35,090 nucleotides of DNA. It comes from Rhodocyclaceae bacterium. Lineage in GTDB: Bacteria > Pseudomonadota > Gammaproteobacteria > Burkholderiales > Rhodocyclaceae. The notes beneath the pieces are model-generated. The model saw only the letters and a program-made list of their open reading frames with translations. It had not been told where the DNA came from and did no database searches. This document shows, piece by piece, positions 16,701 to 23,057 of this stretch (its first letter is position 1; each line of letters opens with the position of its first letter). The translations under genes were made by a program, and so were the position numbers. Location: NCBI GenBank assembly GCA_026646875.1, contig JAPKHL010000026.1, positions 1 to 35,090 on the forward strand. The letters are read 5' to 3'.

Positions 16701-17088
16701 GTTTGCACAAGTGGTAAATGACACGCCCCCATTCCTCGTCGTTCAGGCGACGATCGAGGCCGTCGACACGCAAGTGCCAGAGCGGGCGGGTGAAAGCGTG
16801 CTCGGGCTGGAATACTTTTGTGTCGGCGATCAGCCCTTCACTTTTCAGCAGGCGGGACAGTTTTTTCAAGCGCCAGGCTCGCCGGAACAGGCGTCGACGC
16901 ATCAGGCGCGCATTGCGTCGGGCGAGATTTAGTGATTCGCCTTCTTTGGCCGTTTCGGCCTTGTCGAAGGCGCGTACACCCAAGGTGACAATGTGGTTTT
17001 CGCCAAGAACGCACCAGCCCACTGATGCGATTCCAATGTCCAAGCCGATGGTATATGTCGCGCTCACGATTTGCAGTTCGCTATTCAA
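13780..17088 (-). CDS. cas9: Type II-C Cas9 RNA-guided endonuclease
   Basis: Cas9 is the crRNA:tracrRNA-guided double-strand DNA nuclease. The product is 1102 residues, in the II-C size range. RuvC-I reads IGLDIGIASVGW (catalytic D17). The Arg-rich bridge helix spans about 53-82. RuvC-II reads VHIEMARDLSRP (E543). HNH reads STEIDHALPYSRSFDDSKNNK (D627, H628). RuvC-III reads SDRHHALDAAVVAA (H768, D771). The PAM-interacting region follows from about 850. All catalytic residues are present. The longest frame starts with TTG at 17088. A GTG at 17067 (product starting MSATYTIGLDIG) is as likely, and neither has a clear ribosome site. The gene heads the operon and diverges from the tracrRNA. Its DNA is noticeably less GC-rich than the flanking housekeeping genes (a sampled line near 14.3 kb is about 48% GC), suggesting transfer. 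The PAM cannot be read from this sequence. Confidence 0.98.
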   Translation of the reverse strand: MNSELQIVSATYTIGLDIGIASVGWCVLGENHIVTLGVRAFDKAETAKEGESLNLARRNARLMRRRLFRRAWRLKKLSRLLKSEGLIADTKVFQPEHAFTRPLWHLRVDGLDRRLNDEEWGRVIYHLCKHRGFHWISRAEAKQAEGDSKSEGGKVKQGLAGTAKLMAEKGYRSAAEMVLGEFPDAQRNKQGEYTKALAREVLAKELALLFEKQRRFDNPHASHSLETAILGNGDKKSGLFWQQKPALAGADLLKMLGTCTFEKDEYRAPKASFTAERHVWLTRLNNLRIVTDGITRQLSEQERQVCLPLPYQQAGDLTYKQLGTALSKAGLLEVGSFKFTSLTYPNEAQKVEGKAKDPESATLVKIPAWQELRQTLTKAGLDDEWKKLSGDALCGQPEIFDKIAWMLSVYKDDDEVRAELARLDLPNLQAMTEALLNIRFDKFHALSLKALRAIVPHMEMGLRYDEACVEAGYHHSQLHKVGEGEHKYLPPLYAGRDKDGRMLFTEDADIPRNPVVLRALNQARKVVNAIIRRYGSPAAVHIEMARDLSRPFDERNKIKKEQEEYQARNQRDRDQFIELFGHPPKGLEFEKWRLYREQNGQCAYSQKPLAASGNVAEIFLEGSTEIDHALPYSRSFDDSKNNKVLVLTRENRDKGNRTPYEYLGGTENSERWQRYVAFVEANKAYRLAKRTRLLRKDFGTKEAEEFRERNLNDTRYICRFFKNYVEQHLKLAEGSEAKRCVVVSGQLTNFLRARWGLLKVRSDSDRHHALDAAVVAACSHSMVQRLSNYSRTRELEQVRDGFVDIETGVIVNPAMHQQLREHFPDPWPNFRHELEARLKIDSPELLREEMARLGSYSEEELATLKPLFVSRAVQRRGSGAIHEETIRSSKRIANNQSHVRVSLQKLKLASLSNIVGADDPRNASLIDLLQKRLIEFKDDAKRAFAEPIFKPSRDGDGPRVKTVKLISTQKGGMKVRGGVAELGDMLHVDVFRDGKRILIEPAYMAHNSARIAPSSIPDSAEFLFSLTKNDLVAVTLGDVTYQGYFVMYESDGRLTLRAHDQPKPDKDYFRKSVASAKRIQKFHVDTLGNIYPAPPEKRRGLA

Positions 17089-17100
17089 AGTGCGTAGAAT
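17071..17100 (+). promoter_or_regulatory. Promoter of the tracrRNA
   Basis: TTGCAG (17071-17076) and TAGAAT (17095-17100) lie 18 bp apart on the plus strand, and position 17107 falls 7 bases after the -10, exactly where the anti-repeat begins. The -35 lies over the first codons of cas9 on the other strand if the TTG start is used, so cas9 and tracrRNA transcription start regions overlap. Confidence 0.68.
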
Positions 17101-17106
17101 AGCGCC

Positions 17107-17207
17107 ATGTAGCTTTCCGGGGTGAGAGCCGTTGCTACAATAAGGTGCCCCTTCGGGGGCGACCGAATCCGGCCCGGCGGGGAAACCCGTCGGGCCTTCT
17201 TCATTTT
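17107..17207 (+). ncRNA. tracrRNA of the II-C system
   Basis: The segment 17108-17126 (TGTAGCTTTCCGGGGTGAG) is an exact reverse complement of repeat positions 16-34. After a bulge, GCTACAAT (17134-17141) pairs with repeat positions 1-8. The tail then holds a GCCCC-TTCG-GGGGC hairpin (17147-17160, extended by GGT/ACC) and an 11-bp hairpin (17171-17181 with 17186-17196, GAAA loop). The stretch TTCTTCATTTT follows, as in an intrinsic terminator. Length is about 100 nt. The segment GAGCCGTTGCTACAATAAGG is very like the Neisseria tracrRNA. It is essential for crRNA loading into Cas9 and for any RNase III processing. Confidence 0.93.
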
Positions 17208-17479
17208 GGCATCCGAGCTACGCGCTGTTCCAAAATGCGCGTCGACTTCTTATAGCGGCAAATGCCCAGGGGTTACGGGTATAAGAGAGATTGAACGGCG
17301 GGAAAATGGTGAATTGCAGCCCGATCAGGAGCCGAAGGCTAACGGCCGCTCCGGCCGACGAGCGGCCCCTGAAATGTCAGCGTGCCTCCATCCTGGAGCT
17401 TTTGCCCACCCTCACAATTCTTAACCCACCCTCCACCCCACCCCGGTACGATGGGGTCTTTCCCCCTCAGGAGCGAATC
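17208..17479. other. Intergenic region between tracrRNA and the yidB-like gene
   Basis: No convincing gene is present in these 272 bases. An 8-bp inverted repeat GGCCGCTC/GAGCGGCC (17344-17351 and 17360-17367) is the only clear structure. The region may hold the right boundary of the CRISPR island. No tRNA, att-like repeat or transposase remnant was recognised. Confidence 0.5.
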
Positions 17480-17890
17480 ATGGGTCTTCTCGATCAGGTA
17501 GTCGGCGGGCTGGCCGCCAATGCCCTCGGTGGCAAGGGTAACGGGCTGGCCGAGATGGCCATGCAGTTGGTCAATCAGTATCCGGGCGGCCTCGGCGGGC
17601 TGGTGCAGGCTTTCCGGCAGGGCGGGCTGGGCGAGATCGTCGATTCCTGGGTGTCGACCGGGCAGAACCTGCCGGTATCGGGCGATCAGTTGAGTTCGGT
17701 GCTCGGCAGCGACCTCCTCGGCACGCTGGCCGGGCAGGCCGGGGTGGCGCCGCAGGAGCTGTCGAGCGGGCTGGCCGCTCTGCTGCCCGGACTGGTCGAC
17801 CAGCTGACGCCGGGCGGCAAGCTGCCGGAAGGCGGCGACCTGCTGGCGCAGGGGCTGGACATGCTGAAGAAGGGCGGGCTGTTCGGCTGA
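17480..17890 (+). CDS. YidB-like DUF937 protein
   Basis: This 136-residue protein starts MGLLDQVVGGLAANAL and contains the YidB-type glycine-rich helices GGLGGLVQAFRQGGLGEIVDSWVSTGQNLPVS, followed by DQLSSVLGSDLLGTLAGQAGV and SSGLAALLPGLVDQLTPGG. These motifs define the DUF937/YidB family, whose members are small, probably cytoplasmic proteins of unknown function. The ATG at 17480 has CAGGAG seven bases upstream; longer in-frame starts (17291) have none and would run through the intergenic region. It stands alone between the CRISPR locus and the next gene. Length and composition are normal for the family. Confidence 0.9.
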   Translation: MGLLDQVVGGLAANALGGKGNGLAEMAMQLVNQYPGGLGGLVQAFRQGGLGEIVDSWVSTGQNLPVSGDQLSSVLGSDLLGTLAGQAGVAPQELSSGLAALLPGLVDQLTPGGKLPEGGDLLAQGLDMLKKGGLFG

Positions 17891-18021
17891 GCGGGCGGGG
17901 TCTCTCGCGGCCACCGGCCTGCGACCGGAAAACGCCGGAAACACCGGAATTCGCACCGGCATCCGCCCGAGAATTCACTCGAGCTTCATCGCGCAAGCCG
18001 CTGCACCGGCGTGACTTTCCT

Positions 18022-18054
18022 CCCGCAAACCCTGATGCGGACAGGGTTTGCGGG
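18022..18054. repeat. Perfect 13-bp inverted repeat
   Basis: CCCGCAAACCCTG (18022-18034) pairs without mismatch with CAGGGTTTGCGGG (18042-18054) around a 7-base loop. It lies in the 236-bp gap between the yidB-like gene and the EF-hand-like gene. No T run follows on either strand. It may be an mRNA-stabilising hairpin, an atypical terminator or a protein-binding site. Confidence 0.7.
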
Positions 18055-18126
18055 CAATCCGCCCTCAAGCTCGCGGGGCATGGCGCCGTTAAGGCCTCAT
18101 CGCCCATCACGCCGACGGAGGCCGCG

Positions 18127-19194
18127 ATGAAGATCGCCAGTTCCGAGCTGCAGCTGGCCGCCAGCCACAGCAAGCTGCAACACCATGAAACCCGGGAATC
18201 CCTGCGCATGTGGGTCGGCAACGACCGGCCGCGCTTTGCCGGCGAGCCGCCGGCGCCGGCCCGGGAGACGCCGGCCTCGACGGTCAGCCTGTCCGATGCC
18301 GGGAAAGCCGCCCAGGCGGCGGATACGGAGGCGCTGGACGAGAGCCGCGCCGCGGTCGACAACGATCCGCGCCTGCGCCTGATCCGCTCGCTGGTGGCCC
18401 TGCTCACCGGGCGCGAGGTGCGCATCTTCGATGCGGCCGAGCTGGAGGCGCCGCCGGCGGACGGCCCGGCCGCTCCGGCGCCCGCCCGGCCGGCGGAAGC
18501 GGCGCGCGCGCCGGAACCGGCCGGCTACGGCATCGAGTACGACCGGCACGAGTCGTACACCGAAGTCGAGGAAACGCGCTTCGCGGCGCAGGGCACGGTG
18601 CGCACGGCCGACGGCCGGGAAATCGCCTTCTCGCTTTCGCTCGAGATGTCGCGCAGCTACCACGAGGAGTCGAACGTCAGCCTGCGTCTCGGCGACGCCC
18701 GCCGGACCAAGGATCCGCTGGTGCTCAACTTCGACGGCGGTGCGGCCGGGCTGACCAGCCAGCGCTTCGCGTTCGATCTCGACGCCGACGGACGCGACGA
18801 GCAGATCAATTTCGTGGCCGGCGGCAGCGGCTTCCTGGTTTTCGACCGCAATGGCGACGGCCGCGCCAACGATGGCAGCGAACTGTTCGGCGCCCTGAGC
18901 GGCGACGGTTTTGCCGATCTGGCGGCGCTCGACGACGATGGCAACGGCTGGATCGACGAGAACGATGCGGCCTTCGCGCAACTCGCCGTGTGGACCCGCG
19001 ACGGCGAGGGCCAGGATCGTCTCGCCGGCCTGCTCGAGGCCAACGTCGGGGCGCTCTCGCTGGCCCGCGTGGCGACACCGTTCGATCTCCGGACCGCGAA
19101 CAACGAACTGCTCGGCGAGGTGCGCACGAGCGGTGTTTTTTTGCAGGAAGACGGCCGCGCTGGCACAATGCAGCAGATTGATCTGACTGTCTGA
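18127..19194 (+). CDS. Hypothetical protein with EF-hand-like calcium-binding loops
   Basis: I do not recognise a named family. The 355-residue protein has no signal peptide. It starts [16 protein letters not shown], a form reminiscent of cytoplasmic or type-I-exported proteins. A Pro/Ala-rich linker spans about 106-132. A beta-rich region follows ([35 protein letters not shown]), then three acidic loops: DLDADGRDE (217-225), [13 protein letters not shown] (240-252) and [12 protein letters not shown] (269-280). These resemble the DxDxDG calcium loops of EF-hands or dockerin/VCBS-type proteins. The C-terminus (TMQQIDLTV) is short and hydrophobic, as in some type I secretion substrates, but no RTX nonapeptides occur. 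It precedes the chemoreceptor gene by 59 bp and might be co-transcribed. Confidence 0.72.
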   Translation: MKIASSELQLAASHSKLQHHETRESLRMWVGNDRPRFAGEPPAPARETPASTVSLSDAGKAAQAADTEALDESRAAVDNDPRLRLIRSLVALLTGREVRIFDAAELEAPPADGPAAPAPARPAEAARAPEPAGYGIEYDRHESYTEVEETRFAAQGTVRTADGREIAFSLSLEMSRSYHEESNVSLRLGDARRTKDPLVLNFDGGAAGLTSQRFAFDLDADGRDEQINFVAGGSGFLVFDRNGDGRANDGSELFGALSGDGFADLAALDDDGNGWIDENDAAFAQLAVWTRDGEGQDRLAGLLEANVGALSLARVATPFDLRTANNELLGEVRTSGVFLQEDGRAGTMQQIDLTV

Positions 19195-19253
19195 GACCGC
19201 CGCCACGAGCGGTGGACCGGATCAGAAGCAACGCACAGGGAGCGTGTTCCGGC

Positions 19254-20864
19254 ATGGGAAATCTGAAGATCTGGGTGCGGCTCACCGCAGCCATCTGGTT
19301 CGTTCTGGTGATCGTCTGGACGGGCATGATCGTCTGGGAAAGCCAGGTCAATCGCGAGACCGCCATCCGCCAGGCGCAGGATTTCGCGCAAAGCATCCAC
19401 GAGATGACCATGGCCGGCCTGACCGGCATGATGATCACCGGCACCGTCGACCAGCGCGAGGTCTTCCTCGACCAGATCAAGCAGCTGTCGATCATCAAGG
19501 ATCTGCACGTGATGCGCAGCGAGGCGGTGGCCGCGACCTACGGGCCGGACACCAAGTCCACCCGCGCGCTCGACGCCGTCGAGAAGCAGGTGATGCAGGA
19601 CGGCAAGCCCCATGTCTCGGTCGGCCAGGGCGCCAGCGGCCCCTACCTGCGCGTGGTCAATCCGACGCGCGCCGCGAAGAACTATCTCGGCAAGGACTGC
19701 CTGACCTGCCACCAGGTGCCGGAAGGCACGGTCCTCGGCGTGGTCAGCATGAACATCTCGCTCGATTCGGTCGAGCAGGAGGTCGCCAGCTTCCGCCTGA
19801 AGATCGCCGGGGTCGCCTTCGCGGTGAGCCTGCTCCTGCTCTTCGTCATCTATTTCTTCACCCGGCACTTCGTCACCCGCCCGCTCGAGGCGCTCAAGGG
19901 CGGCCTGCAGGACATCGCCCGCGGCGAGGGCGACCTGACCCGCCGCCTGAGCGTGCGCAGCAAGGACGAGATCGGCGAGACGGCACTGATCTTCAACGAG
20001 ATGATGGAGAACTTCTGCGGCCTGGTCCGTCAGGTGGGCGCCTCGGCCGGCCAGGTGTCCTCGCAGGCGCAGGAACTCTCGGGCGCCGCCCGCCGGGTCG
20101 AAACCGGCTCGCACCAGCAGAACGAGAAATCCCTGCAGGCGGCGGCGGCGGTGGAGAACATGGTCGGCAGCATCGCCTCGATCTCGCAGAGCACCGAGCA
20201 CGTCCATCAGCAATCGCAGGACAGCCTGCGCCGCGCCGAGGAAGGCAACCGCAACCTGGGCCGCCTGCAGGCCGAGATGCGGAGCGTCGAGCAGGCGGTC
20301 AACATGATGGCCGACTCGGTCAACAACTTCGTGCAGAACACCGAGGCGATCAACAAGATGACGCAGGAGGTCAAGGGCATCGCCGAACAGACCAACCTGC
20401 TCGCCCTCAACGCGGCCATCGAGGCGGCGCGCGCCGGCGAGGCCGGTCGCGGTTTCGCCGTGGTCGCCGACGAGGTGCGCAAGCTGGCCGAGAAGTCGGC
20501 CATGTCGGCGAACGAGATCGACGCCATCACAGCCACCCTGTCCAACCAGTCGGTCAACGTGCGCCAGGCGATCAGCGAGGGGCTGGAACACATCGCCTCG
20601 AGCCAGCGCACGGTCGACGATGTCGCCAGCGTGCTGCAGGCGACCAACGGTTCGGTCACCGAGGTCGGACACGGGCTCGACGCCATCGCCGCGGCCACCG
20701 ACGAACAGCGCCGCGTCAGCCGCGAGGTCGCCGACAGCATCGAGGCGATTGCCGACATGGCGCGGCAGAACAACATTGCCGTCGAGCAGACGGCAAGCGC
20801 CGCGCAGACGCTCGAGGGGCTTTCGCAGACCCTGCAGTCGACGGTCGGCCGTTTCCGGGTGTAG
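19254..20864 (+). CDS. Methyl-accepting chemotaxis protein with periplasmic CxxCH haem c motif
   Basis: This 536-residue transmembrane chemoreceptor has TM1 at about 8-28, a periplasmic sensor domain (about 30-184), TM2 at about 185-206, a HAMP domain (about 204-258) and a long cytoplasmic coiled coil. The coil includes the signalling tip [35 protein letters not shown]. The sensor domain contains [13 protein letters not shown] (C149, C152, H153), a canonical site for covalent c-type haem attachment. It therefore probably senses redox state, oxygen, NO or a similar ligand through haem. The ATG at 19254 ([10 protein letters not shown]) is chosen because the upstream start at 19212 adds a polar tail before TM1. 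There is no C-terminal CheR-docking pentapeptide, and no che genes are nearby. The kinase gene downstream is convergent. Confidence 0.93.
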   Translation: MGNLKIWVRLTAAIWFVLVIVWTGMIVWESQVNRETAIRQAQDFAQSIHEMTMAGLTGMMITGTVDQREVFLDQIKQLSIIKDLHVMRSEAVAATYGPDTKSTRALDAVEKQVMQDGKPHVSVGQGASGPYLRVVNPTRAAKNYLGKDCLTCHQVPEGTVLGVVSMNISLDSVEQEVASFRLKIAGVAFAVSLLLLFVIYFFTRHFVTRPLEALKGGLQDIARGEGDLTRRLSVRSKDEIGETALIFNEMMENFCGLVRQVGASAGQVSSQAQELSGAARRVETGSHQQNEKSLQAAAAVENMVGSIASISQSTEHVHQQSQDSLRRAEEGNRNLGRLQAEMRSVEQAVNMMADSVNNFVQNTEAINKMTQEVKGIAEQTNLLALNAAIEAARAGEAGRGFAVVADEVRKLAEKSAMSANEIDAITATLSNQSVNVRQAISEGLEHIASSQRTVDDVASVLQATNGSVTEVGHGLDAIAAATDEQRRVSREVADSIEAIADMARQNNIAVEQTASAAQTLEGLSQTLQSTVGRFRV

Positions 20865-20895
20865 GCGAACGCCGGCGCCGGCGGGGCCCGGTGCG

Positions 20896-22239
20896 TCAGA
20901 GCAGCTGCAGGGGAACCGAGGCCTCGAGATCGCTGCCGCTGCCCTGCACGGCCGGCTGGCCGAGACGGGCCAGCGCGCGGTTGGCGTCATGCAGGCGATC
21001 GAGGACCTTGGCGACGAGCACCGTGTTGAAGCGCTCGCGGACCTCGTCGGAGCCCAGGTCGAGGGCGGCGCTGTTGATTTCGAGGAAGAGCGTCGGCTCC
21101 AGCGTCACCACGGTGGTCCGCCGCACCGCATCGGTCGGATGCAGGTAGGTGGCCTCGCCGACCAGCTCGCCGGCGCCAAGCCGGCAGATGGCGCGCCCTT
21201 CCAGCGACACCTCGACGAAGCCCTCGACGATCACCCCGAACATGCGGCTGCTGCTGCCCTCGCGGATCAGCGTGACCTTTTCCGAGAGTTCGCGCCAGAC
21301 GCTGATGCGCAGGACCTCCCACAGCTCGATGTCCTCGAAGTCGGCAAAGAACTCGAGCTTGCGCAGGCGTTCGAAATGCGCCTCGTCCTGCGCCGTATCG
21401 TCGTCCTCGAGCATCTGGTAGCGCACCGTGGACAGATCCTTGGCGAATTCGGCGCCATTGCGGTAACGGTTGTAGAGGTCCTTTTCCAGGGCCTTGCGCA
21501 GGATCGGATCGAGGCCGGCCGGCAGGCTCGGGTTGAGGGCGCAGACCGACGGCGCTTCCATGTTGATGATCTTGTACACCAGCGTCGCCGCGTTGCTGGC
21601 GCGGAACGGCAGGCGGCCGGTGAGCAGCTGGAAGAGCAGGACGCCGAGCGAGTAGAGGTCGGTCTTCTGGTTGAGCGGGTAGTTCTTGATCTGCTCGGGC
21701 GACATGTAGGCCGGCGAGCCGACGCCCATGACGAAGGTCGAATCCTTGCCCATGTCCTTGTGCAGGTTGATGGCCAGGCCGAAATCGGTGATCTTGGGAT
21801 TGTCGGCGGCGTCGATCAGGATGTTCGCCGGCTTGATGTCGCGGTGCACCACCCCGCGCCGGAAGGCGTGATCGAGCGCCATGCAGCACTTGAAGATGAT
21901 GCCGATCACCCGGTGCATGGGCAGCAGCTTGTCGATCGTGCAGAACTTGTCGAGCGGCACGCCATCGATGTATTCCATCACCAGGTAGGCCTGCTCGTCC
22001 TCGACGACAGCGTCGTAGATGCGGACGATGTTCGGGTGGTCGAGCCGCCGGCCGATCGAATCCTCGGTCTGGAACAGCTTGCGCAGGCGCCGCGACATCG
22101 CGGCATTTTCCTGCCCGAAGCGGACGAGCTTGATCGCCACCTCGCGATCCATGTCCGGATCGCGCGCCAGGTAAACGACCGCGGTCGCTCCCTTGCCAAG
22201 GGGGCGGATCACTTCGTATTTGCCGATTTTTTCCGTCAT
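20896..22239 (-). CDS. Ser/Thr protein kinase with C-terminal cyclic-nucleotide-binding-like domain
   Basis: The first 270 residues of this 447-residue protein are a complete Hanks-type kinase. It shows the glycine loop [10 protein letters not shown] (14-23), VAIKLV (K37), HRDIKPAN (D134, N139), TDFG (D152), SPAYMSPEQ and the conserved helix [16 protein letters not shown]. All catalytic residues are intact. From about 310 a second domain ([18 protein letters not shown], then [26 protein letters not shown]) resembles a CAP/cNMP-binding beta-roll. The arginine expected in a true cAMP phosphate cassette is not evident, so ligand binding is uncertain. No transmembrane segment is seen, so the protein is cytoplasmic. 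The ATG at 22239 matches the kinase N-terminus. It is transcribed toward the chemoreceptor gene and diverges from grpE. Confidence 0.92.
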   Translation of the reverse strand: MTEKIGKYEVIRPLGKGATAVVYLARDPDMDREVAIKLVRFGQENAAMSRRLRKLFQTEDSIGRRLDHPNIVRIYDAVVEDEQAYLVMEYIDGVPLDKFCTIDKLLPMHRVIGIIFKCCMALDHAFRRGVVHRDIKPANILIDAADNPKITDFGLAINLHKDMGKDSTFVMGVGSPAYMSPEQIKNYPLNQKTDLYSLGVLLFQLLTGRLPFRASNAATLVYKIINMEAPSVCALNPSLPAGLDPILRKALEKDLYNRYRNGAEFAKDLSTVRYQMLEDDDTAQDEAHFERLRKLEFFADFEDIELWEVLRISVWRELSEKVTLIREGSSSRMFGVIVEGFVEVSLEGRAICRLGAGELVGEATYLHPTDAVRRTTVVTLEPTLFLEINSAALDLGSDEVRERFNTVLVAKVLDRLHDANRALARLGQPAVQGSGSDLEASVPLQLL

Positions 22240-22363
22240 CGCCGAATCTTGCCGTCGCTGGGCCCGTCGCGGGCCGGAACCGGCCGCCCCATGCCGCGGA
22301 CACCGGTGCACGGGGGATTTAACCACAGACCCGCCCGGTGCTCGAAAAATTCCCGCCGGGGGG

Positions 22364-22391
22364 CTTGAAACCGTTCACTCCGCCCCCATCT
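22364..22391 (+). promoter_or_regulatory. Sigma-32 heat-shock promoter of grpE
   Basis: CTTGAAA (22364-22370) and CCCCATCT (22384-22391) lie 13 bp apart. This is nearly an exact match to the RpoH consensus (CTTGAAA, 13-15 bp, CCCCATNT). It starts 57 bases upstream of the grpE ATG. No CIRCE repeat accompanies it. Confidence 0.88.
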
Positions 22392-22420
22392 CGGTCGGGT
22401 TTTCCGGGAGATCGCCAACC

Positions 22421-22957
22421 ATGCAAGCGCAAGAAAAAGACAACGCCGCCCCTGTCGAGGGTGAAACCACCGCCGCCAGCTCCACCGTGGACACCACGCC
22501 GAGCCTCGAGGAAACCCTGCGCCAGGCCGAGCTGAAGGCCGAGGAGCACCATGACGCCTGGCTGCGCGCCAAGGCCGAAACGGAGAACGTGCGCCGGCGC
22601 GCGCAGGAGGACATCGCCAAGGCGGCCAAGTTCGCCATCGAGAAGTTCGCCGGCGAGCTGATCGCCGTGCGCGACAGCCTCGAGGCCGCGTTGGCCACCG
22701 AGACACCGAGCATCGACAGCCTGAAGGCCGGGACCGAGCTGACCCTCAAGCAGCTGACCGCCGCCTTCGAGAAATCCGGCCTCGGCGAGATCAACCCGCT
22801 GGGCGAGAAGTTCGATCCGCACCGCCACCAGGCGATCAGCATGGTCGAGTCCGAGCAGGAGGCGAACACCGTCGTCACCGTGCTGCAGAAGGGCTACCTG
22901 CTGGCCGACCGCGTGCTGCGTCCGGCGCTCGTCGTGGTGGCCAAGCCGAAGGCTTGA
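22421..22957 (+). CDS. grpE: Nucleotide exchange factor GrpE
   Basis: GrpE releases ADP from DnaK and acts as a thermosensor of the DnaK chaperone cycle in the cytoplasm. The 178-residue product has a charged N-terminal tail, a long helix ([36 protein letters not shown]) that forms the dimer stalk, and the beta domain with [20 protein letters not shown] and [23 protein letters not shown]. The ATG at 22421 follows GGGAG. Transcription starts at the sigma-32 promoter 57 bases upstream. The gene is first in the grpE-dnaK-dnaJ series; a 100-bp gap separates it from dnaK. Confidence 0.97.
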   Translation: MQAQEKDNAAPVEGETTAASSTVDTTPSLEETLRQAELKAEEHHDAWLRAKAETENVRRRAQEDIAKAAKFAIEKFAGELIAVRDSLEAALATETPSIDSLKAGTELTLKQLTAAFEKSGLGEINPLGEKFDPHRHQAISMVESEQEANTVVTVLQKGYLLADRVLRPALVVVAKPKA

Positions 22958-23002
22958 AATCCCCCCGCCGGAGCCCCAGATAGGCTTCATCCGAATTGAT
23001 GG

Positions 23003-23034
23003 ATTCACAGATTCACGCATTCGCGCATTCCAAC
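23003..23034. repeat. Four degenerate 8-bp tandem units before dnaK
   Basis: ATTCACAG, ATTCACGC, ATTCGCGC and ATTCCAAC follow head to tail in the grpE-dnaK gap, ending 23 bases before the dnaK start. They might be a remnant microsatellite or a weak protein-binding array. No promoter was recognised in the gap, so dnaK is probably expressed from the grpE promoter. Confidence 0.5.
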
Positions 23035-23057
23035 GAATTACCGAAAGGACACTGAAC

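Noticed and set aside
17133-17141. Second promoter (TGCTACAAT) inside the tracrRNA giving a short form
   Set aside because: The motif is required by anti-repeat pairing and has no -35; without 5'-end data it cannot be called.
17291-17479. N-terminal extension of the yidB-like protein
   Set aside because: The added 63 residues do not resemble the family, and the ATG at 17480 has a good ribosome site.
18657-20990. 777-residue ORF antisense to the chemoreceptor and EF-hand-like genes
   Set aside because: Long antisense frames are common in GC-rich coding DNA. The sense strand has recognisable domains; the antisense product has none.
22240-22420. CIRCE element for HrcA upstream of grpE
   Set aside because: No TTAGCACTC/GAGTGCTAA pair found; the region instead contains a sigma-32 promoter.
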